Assembly: GCA_040081265.1 (NCBI GenBank)
Contig: JBEBGV010000041.1
Span: 1-41,676 of the forward strand
Direction of reading: 5' to 3'
DNA from: JBEBGV01 sp040081265
Lineage (GTDB): Bacteria > Acidobacteriota > Vicinamibacteria > Vicinamibacterales > UBA2999
Length of the DNA: 41,676 nucleotides
Shown here: positions 15,138 to 21,703 of the stretch, piece by piece
How the letters are laid out: each line of letters starts with the position of its first letter
Position numbering within the stretch: position 1 is the first letter of the stretch
Notes under the pieces: generated by a model
The model's database searches: none
Told to the model about the DNA's origin: nothing
What the model saw: the letters and a program-made list of their open reading frames with translations, nothing else
Program-made: the position numbers and the translations under genes

Positions 15138-16925
15138 TCAGCGAACCTCAACCGTGCGATACACCGCCTCAACGAACATGTCGGTCGTCCAGGGGCCCGT
15201 GGCCAGACCCCAGCGCGCGTCGTAGTCACGGGTGGGGCGAGCGGCCTTCACCTGCTCGAGCGTCATCCCCTTCCGCTTCATGTCCAGAACACGGTCGCGG
15301 ATGATCGTGACCATGTCGCGGTAGTAGGCCACATCGGCCATGTCGGACAAACGGCCGTGGCCGGGCACGACGTAGGTGCCGCCTTCAGCCTTCAACGCTG
15401 GAATCGTCAGCCGCAGAATCTCATTCAGCGCGTTGATTTCTCCCTGGACGGTTCCGCCTTCGTTCACGGCAATCTGCGGGTACCCGACCGTGCTGAACAC
15501 GTCGCCTGTGCTGATGACGTCGGCGCGCCGGAAGTGCACCATGCTGTCGCCATCGGTCCCGGCTGCCGGGGCATACAGGATGCGAACGCTGTCACCGTTG
15601 AGGAAGAGGTCCTTTCTCCAGCCGGTGTAGATGTCGGTGGGATAGGCACCAAACGGCAGCGAGTCGGATCCGCCAACCGCGGGACGCGTCATCCGCTCGA
15701 GCATCTTCTCGTGTCCGATCACGATCGCGCCGTTGCGCGACGAGGTGCCGCCAACCAGGTTGACGACGTCGCCGCCCGCGATGGTTTCGCCTTCGGCAAA
15801 GATCGCCCGGTTGCCGCCAGTGTGTTCGGGTCGATGGCTGGTGTTGACGACCAGGCGGATCGGCTTGCTGGACAGCTTCTGGATCTCGACCAGCAGTGCG
15901 GCTGACATGTCGGCGGGGCCGGGATCGACGACGAGCACACCCTCGTCACCCAGCTGCAGCGTGACATTACCGGCGGCCGACGAGAGCATGTAGACGTTGC
16001 CCTGCACCTTCTGGACATGGATGCCAGCGGCCGGCTGTCCGCGGTCGGGCGCGGTGCGGAAGGTCTCGGGCGCTGCCGGAGTTGCAGGCGCTCGCCCCTT
16101 CAGCACGAGCATGTACTCCGGGTACATCGTCTGGGCACCGCCGCGGGCCGCGACAGTCGGGATCTTCTCCCTTTCGGCAAACTCGACGAGGTAGGGATTG
16201 GTGCCGGGCAGGTGGTGCGGGATCACGCCCTCGGCGCGATCGATCTCTTCGCCAACCTCACACGGATACGGCTCGATGTTCTGCTCCGGCGCCATGGCCC
16301 AGTTGGTCGTGCGGACAAACGGTTCGGTGAGATACAGCGGATCAACGAGCGCGGAGGCCAGCGTGAGGAAGTTGCCATGACGCGTCCAGTGCTCCGTCAA
16401 CGTCGCCATGTCGCTGCGCGGTACGCCGTTGCGGCGCAGATAGCTTTCTTTCAGGTGCGTCGTCGTCACGACCAGCGTGTTGCCGTCCCACTTCCCGGTG
16501 GAGAAGCCCTGCCAGGTGTGCGCAGCGTCTGCGGGCGGATGCGGACGTCCGTCCATCCAGATCGTCCGTTCCTGGGCCTGCCACTGCACGTGCGTCCGGT
16601 ACGCCACCACGCGCAGCGTGACGGGATCGACTTCCTTCCAGATGCGGAGGTTGGCCGGACCACGTGTGCCGTAGTCTGCGGGATGGGGGCGGCATTGCCA
16701 CTCGGGTAGCGTCTGGATCGACGCGTCCCACGTATCGGCTCTCATGCGGGCCGCATCGTTAAGCGGAAGGCCGATGTAGTCACCGACCGACGGCCCCGGA
16801 AGGCGTTCGGGCTGATCCTCGTGATAGCGGGCTTCCCACTCGCCGACAAATTCAATCTGGGCAAAGGCGGGCACGCTCACGAGGAGAGAGGCCAGCGCAA
16901 ACAGGAGGGTGTGGACGTGTTTCAT
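15138..16925 (-). CDS. Secreted protein: acidobacterial N-terminal domain plus degenerate metallo-beta-lactamase fold
   Basis: A 595-residue exported protein; ATG 16925 gives a clean signal peptide ('LLFALASLLVSVPAFAQ'). Residues ~20-280 form a domain common in acidobacterial hypothetical proteins ('IWMDGRPHPPADAAHTWQGF', 'WDGNTLVVTTTHLKE'). Residues ~315-560 are metallo-beta-lactamase-like, with 'GVLVVDPGPADMS', 'NTSHRPEHTGGN', 'AAGTDGDSMVHF', 'ISTGDVF' and 'VPGHGRLSD'. The HxHxDH motif is replaced by HRPEH and the next ligand His by Gly, so the dinuclear metal site appears eroded. The enzyme may be inactive or bind one metal. Confidence 0.75.
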   Translation of the reverse strand: MKHVHTLLFALASLLVSVPAFAQIEFVGEWEARYHEDQPERLPGPSVGDYIGLPLNDAARMRADTWDASIQTLPEWQCRPHPADYGTRGPANLRIWKEVDPVTLRVVAYRTHVQWQAQERTIWMDGRPHPPADAAHTWQGFSTGKWDGNTLVVTTTHLKESYLRRNGVPRSDMATLTEHWTRHGNFLTLASALVDPLYLTEPFVRTTNWAMAPEQNIEPYPCEVGEEIDRAEGVIPHHLPGTNPYLVEFAEREKIPTVAARGGAQTMYPEYMLVLKGRAPATPAAPETFRTAPDRGQPAAGIHVQKVQGNVYMLSSAAGNVTLQLGDEGVLVVDPGPADMSAALLVEIQKLSSKPIRLVVNTSHRPEHTGGNRAIFAEGETIAGGDVVNLVGGTSSRNGAIVIGHEKMLERMTRPAVGGSDSLPFGAYPTDIYTGWRKDLFLNGDSVRILYAPAAGTDGDSMVHFRRADVISTGDVFSTVGYPQIAVNEGGTVQGEINALNEILRLTIPALKAEGGTYVVPGHGRLSDMADVAYYRDMVTIIRDRVLDMKRKGMTLEQVKAARPTRDYDARWGLATGPWTTDMFVEAVYRTVEVR

Positions 16926-16963
16926 AGGCGTAAGCCGTAGCATACGCCCGGGGAGCACAAGTG

Positions 16964-16991
16964 TGGAGGCCGGACCGCAGCCCGGCCTCCA
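16964..16991. terminator. Hairpin between two leftward genes
   Basis: 10-bp stem TGGAGGCCGG / CCGGCCTCCA, about 10 bases beyond the stop of the 17001-17690 gene. No strong T-run; likely a terminator or mRNA-stabilising element. Confidence 0.5.
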
Positions 16992-17000
16992 CTGGTTGCG

Positions 17001-17690
17001 TCATGCGGCTTTCTCCGGTGTGACGTCTTGCGCTTGTTCGCCCGCGTCCTTGGTGTGACGCGAGCGACGTGGAAGCTCGACCTTCCGATCGCGCTCCCAC
17101 ACGGCGATGGCTCCCGAGTCATCGCCGACCCGGTTGGTGACGATGATGTCGAGGCGTTTGATGAGGGCCATGCCTTCGTCGAGCGCCGCGTCGATGTTGG
17201 CGCGCGCCGACGTGTGGCCGTCCCTGGCTACCTGCCACGCGCGCACTGCCACGTCGCAGGCCTCAATCGAGGCGTTCAGTTGTTCGAGAAACGTCTCGCG
17301 CAGGCCGTACTTGATGAACACCCCGCTCGACAGCGCCGCCTCACGGGCAAACGTCTTTCCCGCCGTGAGGATGGCCTGGTTCGAGCGAAGTCGACCCACC
17401 TTGTACTTGTCGTCGAAGCCGGGTACGTCGTTGGCGATGATTCGTGCACATCGCGAGATCGTGTCCAGATGAGTCAGCACGTCTTCACGTGCCGTGTTCT
17501 TCTGCGTCCGTCCGTCGCGCGCTGTCGACCGCTTCGACATCGCGTGCTCGTCCAGCCGAGTGACCACCGCTGCAAGAGCGTCGAAGATCTCGCCGCCCGG
17601 GCTCGATGGCGGGAACAGGTCCTGATGGGTTCGTCCGAACTCCTGCACGCGCAGGAGCATTTCAAGTCGCCGCGTTTCGCTATTGGTCAT
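17001..17690 (-). CDS. Unknown cytoplasmic helical protein
   Basis: A 229-residue protein that I do not recognise with a name. There is no signal peptide or membrane segment. It is predominantly helical by composition, with an N-terminal 'TNSETRRLEMLLRVQEFGRTH', a middle 'AREDVLTHLDTISRCARIIANDVPGFDDKY' and a basic, disordered C-terminal tail. Acidobacterial genomes seem to carry many paralogues of this type (recall, unverified). The 21-bp array begins ~175 bases upstream of its ATG, with a palindrome between, so gene and array may form one unit. No nucleotide-binding or catalytic motif is visible. Confidence 0.6.
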   Translation of the reverse strand: MTNSETRRLEMLLRVQEFGRTHQDLFPPSSPGGEIFDALAAVVTRLDEHAMSKRSTARDGRTQKNTAREDVLTHLDTISRCARIIANDVPGFDDKYKVGRLRSNQAILTAGKTFAREAALSSGVFIKYGLRETFLEQLNASIEACDVAVRAWQVARDGHTSARANIDAALDEGMALIKRLDIIVTNRVGDDSGAIAVWERDRKVELPRRSRHTKDAGEQAQDVTPEKAA

Positions 17691-17811
17691 AGGCGTATCC
17701 CACTCTCATCCGCGCCTGGCGCAGGCCAGGTGTCGCTGGCCTTCAACCAGCTGACAAGGGGGATGGTCTCGCGAGCGCGCCAGCGGAGTCCGGAAGGAAA
17801 CGCGGAATTGT

Positions 17812-17829
17812 TGTGAAATCTGATTCACA
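17812..17829. promoter_or_regulatory. Palindromic operator-like site
   Basis: TGTGAA-ATCTGA-TTCACA is a perfect 6-bp inverted repeat. It lies 122 bases upstream of the 17690 start codon and 36 bases before the 21-bp array. It looks CRP-like but the half-site spacing (8 between TGTGA and TCACA) is not that of CRP. Confidence 0.4.
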
Positions 17830-17864
17830 CCGCGGCAGCATGGAGCGGCGGCGCCAGGCAGTTG

Positions 17865-18053
17865 GCGGCTGCCAGCCCTCGGATCGCGAGTGCCAGCGCT
17901 CGATTCGCGGCTGCCAATGACGGGATTGCGCCTGCCACGGGTCGCGTGGCGCCTGCCAACCCACGATTTGCGGCGGGCGCATCGCGAGTGTCGCGTGTCA
18001 ATGTCCCGTTGGCGGCTGCCACAGGGAGTTTTCTCCCAGCCACTGTTCGGATG
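17865..18053 (+). repeat. 21-bp tandem array, nine degenerate units
   Basis: Units begin at 17865, 17886, 17907, 17928, 17949, 17970, 17991, 18012 and 18033, each exactly 21 bases. The common core is GCGGCTGCCA near the unit start with a CGGAT/CGATT-like end. Read in the frame from 17862 every unit encodes a heptapeptide of the form hydrophobic-Ala-x-Ala-[Ser/Thr/Asn]-x-Arg (e.g. IASASAR, VAPANPR); two further weak units may reach 18095. All three periodicities, 21 bp, 7 codons and two helical turns, coincide. The frame lacks a convincing gene start, so coding status is open. Confidence 0.75.
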
Positions 18054-18237
18054 TCACGTGACAACGGCCGAGTGCACGCGACGCAGTGCAAGTGGTCGCT
18101 GCCCCGGTGCCGATGTACACCGGCGCAGCCCCGTCAGCTGTCGCTGCGAGCGCAGCGTTCGCCGACGACCTGATTGGAATGGACGCCTCGGCTTCTTGTT
18201 CATGCGGTCGAGATCGCCGCTAGTCTGACTGACCTCA

Positions 18238-18289
18238 GGCCGGGTCCTGCGTGCGGTCCGGCGGACCTGAAGGTCCGCCCAACGTACGA
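18238..18289 (+). repeat. Dispersed hairpin repeat, truncated copy plus variant copy C
   Basis: A truncated GCCGGGTCCTGC (18239-18250) is followed by a complete variant hairpin GGCGGACCT / AGGTCCGCC (18260-18268 and 18271-18279) and tail CAACGTACGAG. Part of the same family as copy A. Confidence 0.7.
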
Positions 18290-18298
18290 GCTGCCGCC

Positions 18299-18329
18299 GC
18301 CGGGTCCTGCGGACCCGGCCTACGTACGA
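18299..18329 (+). repeat. Dispersed hairpin repeat, copy D
   Basis: Stem CCGGGTCC (18300-18307) / GGACCCGG (18311-18318), loop TGC, tail CCTACGTACGA. It abuts the moaE promoter. Confidence 0.8.
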
Positions 18330-18340
18330 AGGCTGGCCGG

Positions 18341-18346
18341 TATACT
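18341..18346 (+). promoter_or_regulatory. -10 box of moaE
   Basis: TATACT, followed by GAGGAGG. If transcription starts 7 bases downstream, the GTG at 18353 would be the 5' end of the message. Confidence 0.5.
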
Positions 18347-18352
18347 GAGGAG

Positions 18353-18835
18353 GTGGGGACTCCGCTCGTGGCGGTGACGTCTGAGGTGCTCGACCCGGTG
18401 GGCCTCTCGGCCGCGATTGTGGCCAACAGCACAGCAGACGGCGCGGTGGTGACCTTTGCCGGTCTGGTGCGCGACCAGAACCTGGGCCGCAAGGTCCTGT
18501 TCCTCGAATACGAGGCCTACGAGCCGCTCGCCGTCAAAGCCATGCAACGGATCGTCGACGAAGCGCGGGAGCGGTGGCCCTCGACCCGACTTGGCCTCCA
18601 CCACAGGATTGGGCGTCTGGCGCTCGGCGAAGCCAGCATCATCATCGTCGGGAGTTCACCGCACCGGGCGGACGCGTTTGCGGCAACCCGCTACGCGATC
18701 GAGCGCGTCAAACAGATCGTCCCTGTCTGGAAACGCGAGCACTTCGACGGCGGTGACGTCTGGCTCGAAGGAGCCGTCGCCGACCCTGACGATAGCGAAG
18801 CCCGCGAGAAGGCGTACCGCATCGCATGCGCGTGA
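18353..18835 (+). CDS. moaE: Molybdopterin synthase catalytic subunit MoaE
   Basis: About 160 residues. MoaE with MoaD inserts dithiolene sulfur into cPMP to make molybdopterin. The segment 'GSSPHRADAFAATRYAIERVKQIVPVWKREHF' region carries the conserved catalytic lysines and the WKRE motif; 'DGAVVTFAGLVRDQNLG' is typical of the N-terminal half. The start is uncertain: GTG 18353 fits a leaderless message after TATACT, while GTG 18368 would use the AGGAGG at 18348 with long spacing. The last ten bases overlap moaD. Confidence 0.88.
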   Translation: MGTPLVAVTSEVLDPVGLSAAIVANSTADGAVVTFAGLVRDQNLGRKVLFLEYEAYEPLAVKAMQRIVDEARERWPSTRLGLHHRIGRLALGEASIIIVGSSPHRADAFAATRYAIERVKQIVPVWKREHFDGGDVWLEGAVADPDDSEAREKAYRIACA

Positions 18836-19071
18836 AAGTACGGTTGTTCGCCCGGTTGAAGGATCTGGCCGGGACCAGTGAACTGGAGGAGGACGTGCCC
18901 CCCGCCGCCACGGTCCAGGTACTCTGGAATGGCCTGGTGGCCGCGCGTCCGGTCCTGGCGGACTACGAACGCGCGATGTCGGTAGCCGTCAACACCGAGT
19001 ACTCGCGCATGAGCGCGGTGCTGTCTGAGGGCGACGAGGTGGCGTTCATGCCGCCGGTGTCGGGAGGATAG
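18826..19071 (+). CDS. moaD: Molybdopterin synthase sulfur carrier subunit MoaD
   Basis: An 81-residue ubiquitin-fold protein. The terminal Gly-Gly ('PPVSGG') is where the thiocarboxylate forms. 'MRVKVRLFARLKDLAGTSELE' is a classic MoaD start and 'LSEGDEVAFMPPVSGG' the classic end. It overlaps moaE by ten bases and is followed after five bases by prfA; moaA and moaC are not in the window. Confidence 0.92.
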   Translation: MRVKVRLFARLKDLAGTSELEEDVPPAATVQVLWNGLVAARPVLADYERAMSVAVNTEYSRMSAVLSEGDEVAFMPPVSGG

Positions 19072-19076
19072 TTTCG

Positions 19077-20153
19077 GTGTCCATATTCGACAAACTCACG
19101 GGGCTCGAGCGGCAATACGACGAGCTGATGCAGCGGCTCGGCACGAGCGAGATGCAGGCCGACCCGGCGGATTACCGCAAGGGCGCCAAGCAGCTCTCCG
19201 ACCTCGAGCCGATCGTCGCCAAGTACCGCGAGTTCAAGCAGGTCCAGAAAGACTACGAAGGCGCCGAAGAAATGGCGCGCGGCAGCGATGCGGACATGCG
19301 CGAGCTGGCCCACGAAGAGCTGAAGGACCTGGTCGAGCGCCGTGAACAGCTTCTCGCCGAGCTTCGCATCCTGCTCATCCCCAAGGACCCCAACGACGAG
19401 CGAAACGTCATGCTCGAAATTCGCGCCGGCACCGGCGGCGACGAAGCCGCGCTCTTCGCCGGAGACCTCTTCCGGATGTACCACCGCTATGCCGAACGCC
19501 AGGGCTGGCGGCTCGAGGTGATGTCGACCAGCGACAGCGGTGCGGGCGGCATCAAGGAAGTCATCGCGTCGATCACGGGACGCGGCGCCTACAGTCGCCT
19601 GAAGTACGAGAGCGGCGTGCATCGTGTGCAGCGTGTCCCGGCCACCGAAGCCAGCGGACGCATCCACACGTCCACCGCAACGGTCGCGGTGCTGCCCGAA
19701 GCCGAAGACGTCGACATCCAGATCAACGAGAAAGACCTGCGCATCGACACGTTCTGCTCGAGCGGCCCCGGTGGCCAGAGCGTCAACACGACGTATTCCG
19801 CGGTGCGCCTCACCCACATCCCGACCGGCGTCGTCGTCTCGCAGCAGGACGAGAAGTCGCAGATCAAGAACCGCGCGAAGGCCATGAAGGTGCTGCGCAC
19901 CCGTCTCTACGACATGGAGATGCAGAAGCAGCAGGACGCGATCGCCAAGGAGCGGCGTGGCCAGGTGGGCACCGGCGAGCGCTCCGAGAAGATCCGGACC
20001 TACAACTTCCCGCAAAGCCGCATCACCGATCACCGCATCAACTTCACCACCCATCGGCTGCACGACGTGCTCGAAGGCGACGCCACCGAGATCCTCGACC
20101 AGGTCATCTCGCACTACAACGCCGAGAAGCTCAAGGAAGCGACGGCCGTCTGA
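19077..20153 (+). CDS. prfA: Peptide chain release factor 1
   Basis: A 358-residue release factor that reads UAA and UAG stops. The tripeptide anticodon P188-A189-T190 (in 'RVPATEASG') marks RF1 rather than RF2, and the GGQ peptidyl-hydrolysis motif is at 232-234 ('GPGGQSVNTT'). GTG start at 19077 has a GGAGG ribosome site 9 bases upstream. It heads a prfA-prmC pair, the methyltransferase that modifies its GGQ glutamine. Confidence 0.95.
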   Translation: MSIFDKLTGLERQYDELMQRLGTSEMQADPADYRKGAKQLSDLEPIVAKYREFKQVQKDYEGAEEMARGSDADMRELAHEELKDLVERREQLLAELRILLIPKDPNDERNVMLEIRAGTGGDEAALFAGDLFRMYHRYAERQGWRLEVMSTSDSGAGGIKEVIASITGRGAYSRLKYESGVHRVQRVPATEASGRIHTSTATVAVLPEAEDVDIQINEKDLRIDTFCSSGPGGQSVNTTYSAVRLTHIPTGVVVSQQDEKSQIKNRAKAMKVLRTRLYDMEMQKQQDAIAKERRGQVGTGERSEKIRTYNFPQSRITDHRINFTTHRLHDVLEGDATEILDQVISHYNAEKLKEATAV

Positions 20154-21019
20154 CCAACGCTGCCACGATCACGCTCGCCGAGCGACTCTCCCGGGCCCGT
20201 GTCGATCTCGTCGCCGCCGGCGTGGCCGATGCCGAAGCGGCGATTGACGTCGACCTCTACGCGCGCGAAATCCTGGGGTGGGACCGTGCGCGCCTCCTGT
20301 CGGAGCAGCGCGAGGAGATGCCGGCCCGGCTCGAACCTCTATTCTCGGAATGGATCGCGCGACGATGTCGTCACGAACCGACGGCTTACATCGTGGGCCA
20401 CCGCGAGTTCTGGAACCTGCCGTTCACCGTCAGTCCGGCGGTACTCATCCCCCGGCCGGAAACTGAACTGATCGTGGAAGAGGTCCTCATCCGTCTCAAG
20501 GGCACGAGGGCGCCGCGCATCGCGGACATCGGTACAGGCAGTGGCTGCCTGGCAGTCTCGATTGCACACGAAATCACCGATGCCACGGTCGTGGCGACGG
20601 ACATTTCGGCGGCAGCGGTCGAGGTTGCGCGCACCAACGCCAGGCTGAACGGCGTGGATTCCCGAGTCAGCTTCGTCTGCACGTCCTACCTCGACGGCGT
20701 GGCCGGCCCCTTCGACGCGATTACCTGTAACCCACCCTACGTCCGGGGTCGTGACCGCGATGCCCTCGGTAAAGGCGTCCGCCACGAGCCTGACGTGGCC
20801 CTGTTTGGCGGGATGGACGGCCTCCGGGACATCGCCGGGGTCCTCAGGACCGCAGTCGACGCGCTGAAGCCAGGAGGATGGTTCCTCATGGAGTTCGGCT
20901 ACGGCCAGGAAGACGACGTGCGTCGGTTGAGTCAGGCCGTCGCCGGGCTGCAGCTGAGCAGCGTCAAAGCCGACTTGCAGGGAATTTCCAGAACAGCCGT
21001 TTTCAGGCGTACCGAGTAG
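20150..21019 (+). CDS. prmC: Peptide chain release factor N5-glutamine methyltransferase
   Basis: It methylates the GGQ glutamine of release factors. Signature 'CNPPYVRGRD' (the NPPY motif) and SAM motif 'IADIGTGSGCLAVSIA' are present, as is 'HREFWNLPFTVSPAVLIPRPETE'. Start choice: family homology ('TITLAERLSRARVDLVAAGV') begins well before the first in-frame GTG at 20222, and no ATG/GTG/TTG lies upstream, so a CTG at 20150 overlapping the prfA stop (CTGA) is the best candidate, giving about 289 residues. The GTG would truncate the N-terminal helices. Confidence 0.88.
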   Translation: MTNAATITLAERLSRARVDLVAAGVADAEAAIDVDLYAREILGWDRARLLSEQREEMPARLEPLFSEWIARRCRHEPTAYIVGHREFWNLPFTVSPAVLIPRPETELIVEEVLIRLKGTRAPRIADIGTGSGCLAVSIAHEITDATVVATDISAAAVEVARTNARLNGVDSRVSFVCTSYLDGVAGPFDAITCNPPYVRGRDRDALGKGVRHEPDVALFGGMDGLRDIAGVLRTAVDALKPGGWFLMEFGYGQEDDVRRLSQAVAGLQLSSVKADLQGISRTAVFRRTE

Positions 21020-21031
21020 CGCGGCGGTTGT

Positions 21032-21037
21032 TATCAT
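21032..21037 (+). promoter_or_regulatory. -10-like box before the zinc-ribbon gene
   Basis: TATCAT ends 6 bases before the GTG at 21044, the same leaderless-type spacing seen at aspA and HIT. Confidence 0.4.
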
Positions 21038-21043
21038 CGGCCT

Positions 21044-21253
21044 GTGTCGCAGGTCTCCCAACCTCGCACCGATCACCACGCCTCACCACCCTGCTCGAGG
21101 TGTGGGTCTGAATGGCTGCTTCGCTCGAAGCGCCGATGGTGGGAGCGGAGTCTTCCCTACTTCAAGGATCTGCGCCCGTACCGATGTCAGGGGTGCGGAG
21201 CCAGACGCTGGCGCCGCACCAGCGAAACGTCCGCCATAGAATCTCCGGCATGA
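21044..21253 (+). CDS. Small zinc-ribbon protein
   Basis: A 69-residue protein from GTG 21044. Two CxxC pairs, 'CSRCGS' and 'CQGCGARRW', separated by a basic stretch with 'WERSLPYFKDLRPYR', form a zinc ribbon like small proteins of unknown function in other bacteria. Its TGA overlaps the HIT ATG by four bases, which supports it being real and coupled. The HIT -10 box lies inside its coding region. Confidence 0.6.
   Translation: MSQVSQPRTDHHASPPCSRCGSEWLLRSKRRWWERSLPYFKDLRPYRCQGCGARRWRRTSETSAIESPA
21237..21242 (+). promoter_or_regulatory. -10-like box before the HIT gene
   Basis: TAGAAT ends 7 bases before the HIT ATG at 21250 and sits within the zinc-ribbon coding sequence. Confidence 0.45.
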
Positions 21254-21594
21254 GCGATTGCGTGTTCTGCCGGATCGTCAACGGCACGATCCCGGCCGCG
21301 AAAGTCCACGAAGACGACGAGGTCGTGGCGTTCAGGGATCTCAACCCTCAAGCTCCCCTTCACGTGCTGGTCGTCCCGAGGCGTCACATCGCCACGTTGA
21401 ACGACCTCAGCGCCAAAGACGATGGCATCGTGGGCGCGATGGTGCGCACGGCCGCCCACCTCGCGCGTGAGCACGGCTACGACGAGCGGGGATACCGGAC
21501 GGTGTTCAACTGCAATCGGGACGCGGGCCAGACGGTGTTCCACATCCACTTGCACCTGCTCGCTGGCCGCGGTTTCACCTGGCCTCCCGGGTAG
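21250..21594 (+). CDS. HIT family nucleotide hydrolase (HinT-like)
   Basis: A 114-residue histidine-triad protein hydrolysing nucleoside phosphoramidates or similar. The triad 'FHIHLHLLAG' is intact near the C-terminus and 'CVFCRIVNGTIPAAKV' is the classic HinT N-terminus, with a CxxC zinc pair. The ATG at 21250 fits family length; the longer in-frame extension lies in the zinc-ribbon gene. A hairpin repeat (copy E) follows seven bases after the stop. Confidence 0.92.
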   Translation: MSDCVFCRIVNGTIPAAKVHEDDEVVAFRDLNPQAPLHVLVVPRRHIATLNDLSAKDDGIVGAMVRTAAHLAREHGYDERGYRTVFNCNRDAGQTVFHIHLHLLAGRGFTWPPG

Positions 21595-21601
21595 GCGAGC
21601 A

Positions 21602-21630
21602 GCCGGGTCCTGCGGACCCGGCCTACGTAA
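21602..21630 (+). repeat. Dispersed hairpin repeat, copy E
   Basis: Stem CCGGGTCC (21603-21610) / GGACCCGG (21614-21621), loop TGC, then CCTACGTAA. It follows the HIT stop directly. Confidence 0.8.
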
Positions 21631-21636
21631 TGCCTG

Positions 21637-21678
21637 CTGTCTACCGCCTACCGCCCACTGCCCACTGCCCACTGTCTA
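21637..21678 (+). repeat. 7-bp tandem repeat, six units
   Basis: CTGTCTA, CCGCCTA, CCGCCCA, CTGCCCA, CTGCCCA, CTGTCTA in a row, between hairpin copy E and the ileS start. Related GGCAGTA/GGCAGTT units follow the TonB receptor stop at 38408-38421. Confidence 0.75.
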
Positions 21679-21689
21679 CTCCCGTAAGT

Positions 21690-21695
21690 CATACT
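21690..21695 (+). promoter_or_regulatory. -10-like box before ileS
   Basis: CATACT, 8 bases before the ileS ATG. A leaderless-type position; 4/6 match to the sigma-70 -10 box. Confidence 0.35.
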
Positions 21696-21703
21696 GTTAG
21701 TTC

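Noticed and set aside
17812..17829. Canonical CRP site
   Set aside because: Half-sites TGTGA/TCACA are separated by 8, not 6, bases; kept only as a generic palindrome.
17865..18053. CRISPR array
   Set aside because: Units are 21 bp back to back with no spacers and no cas genes nearby.
18963..20114. 383-residue open frame antisense to prfA
   Set aside because: Shadow of codon bias on the other strand; no domain recognised.
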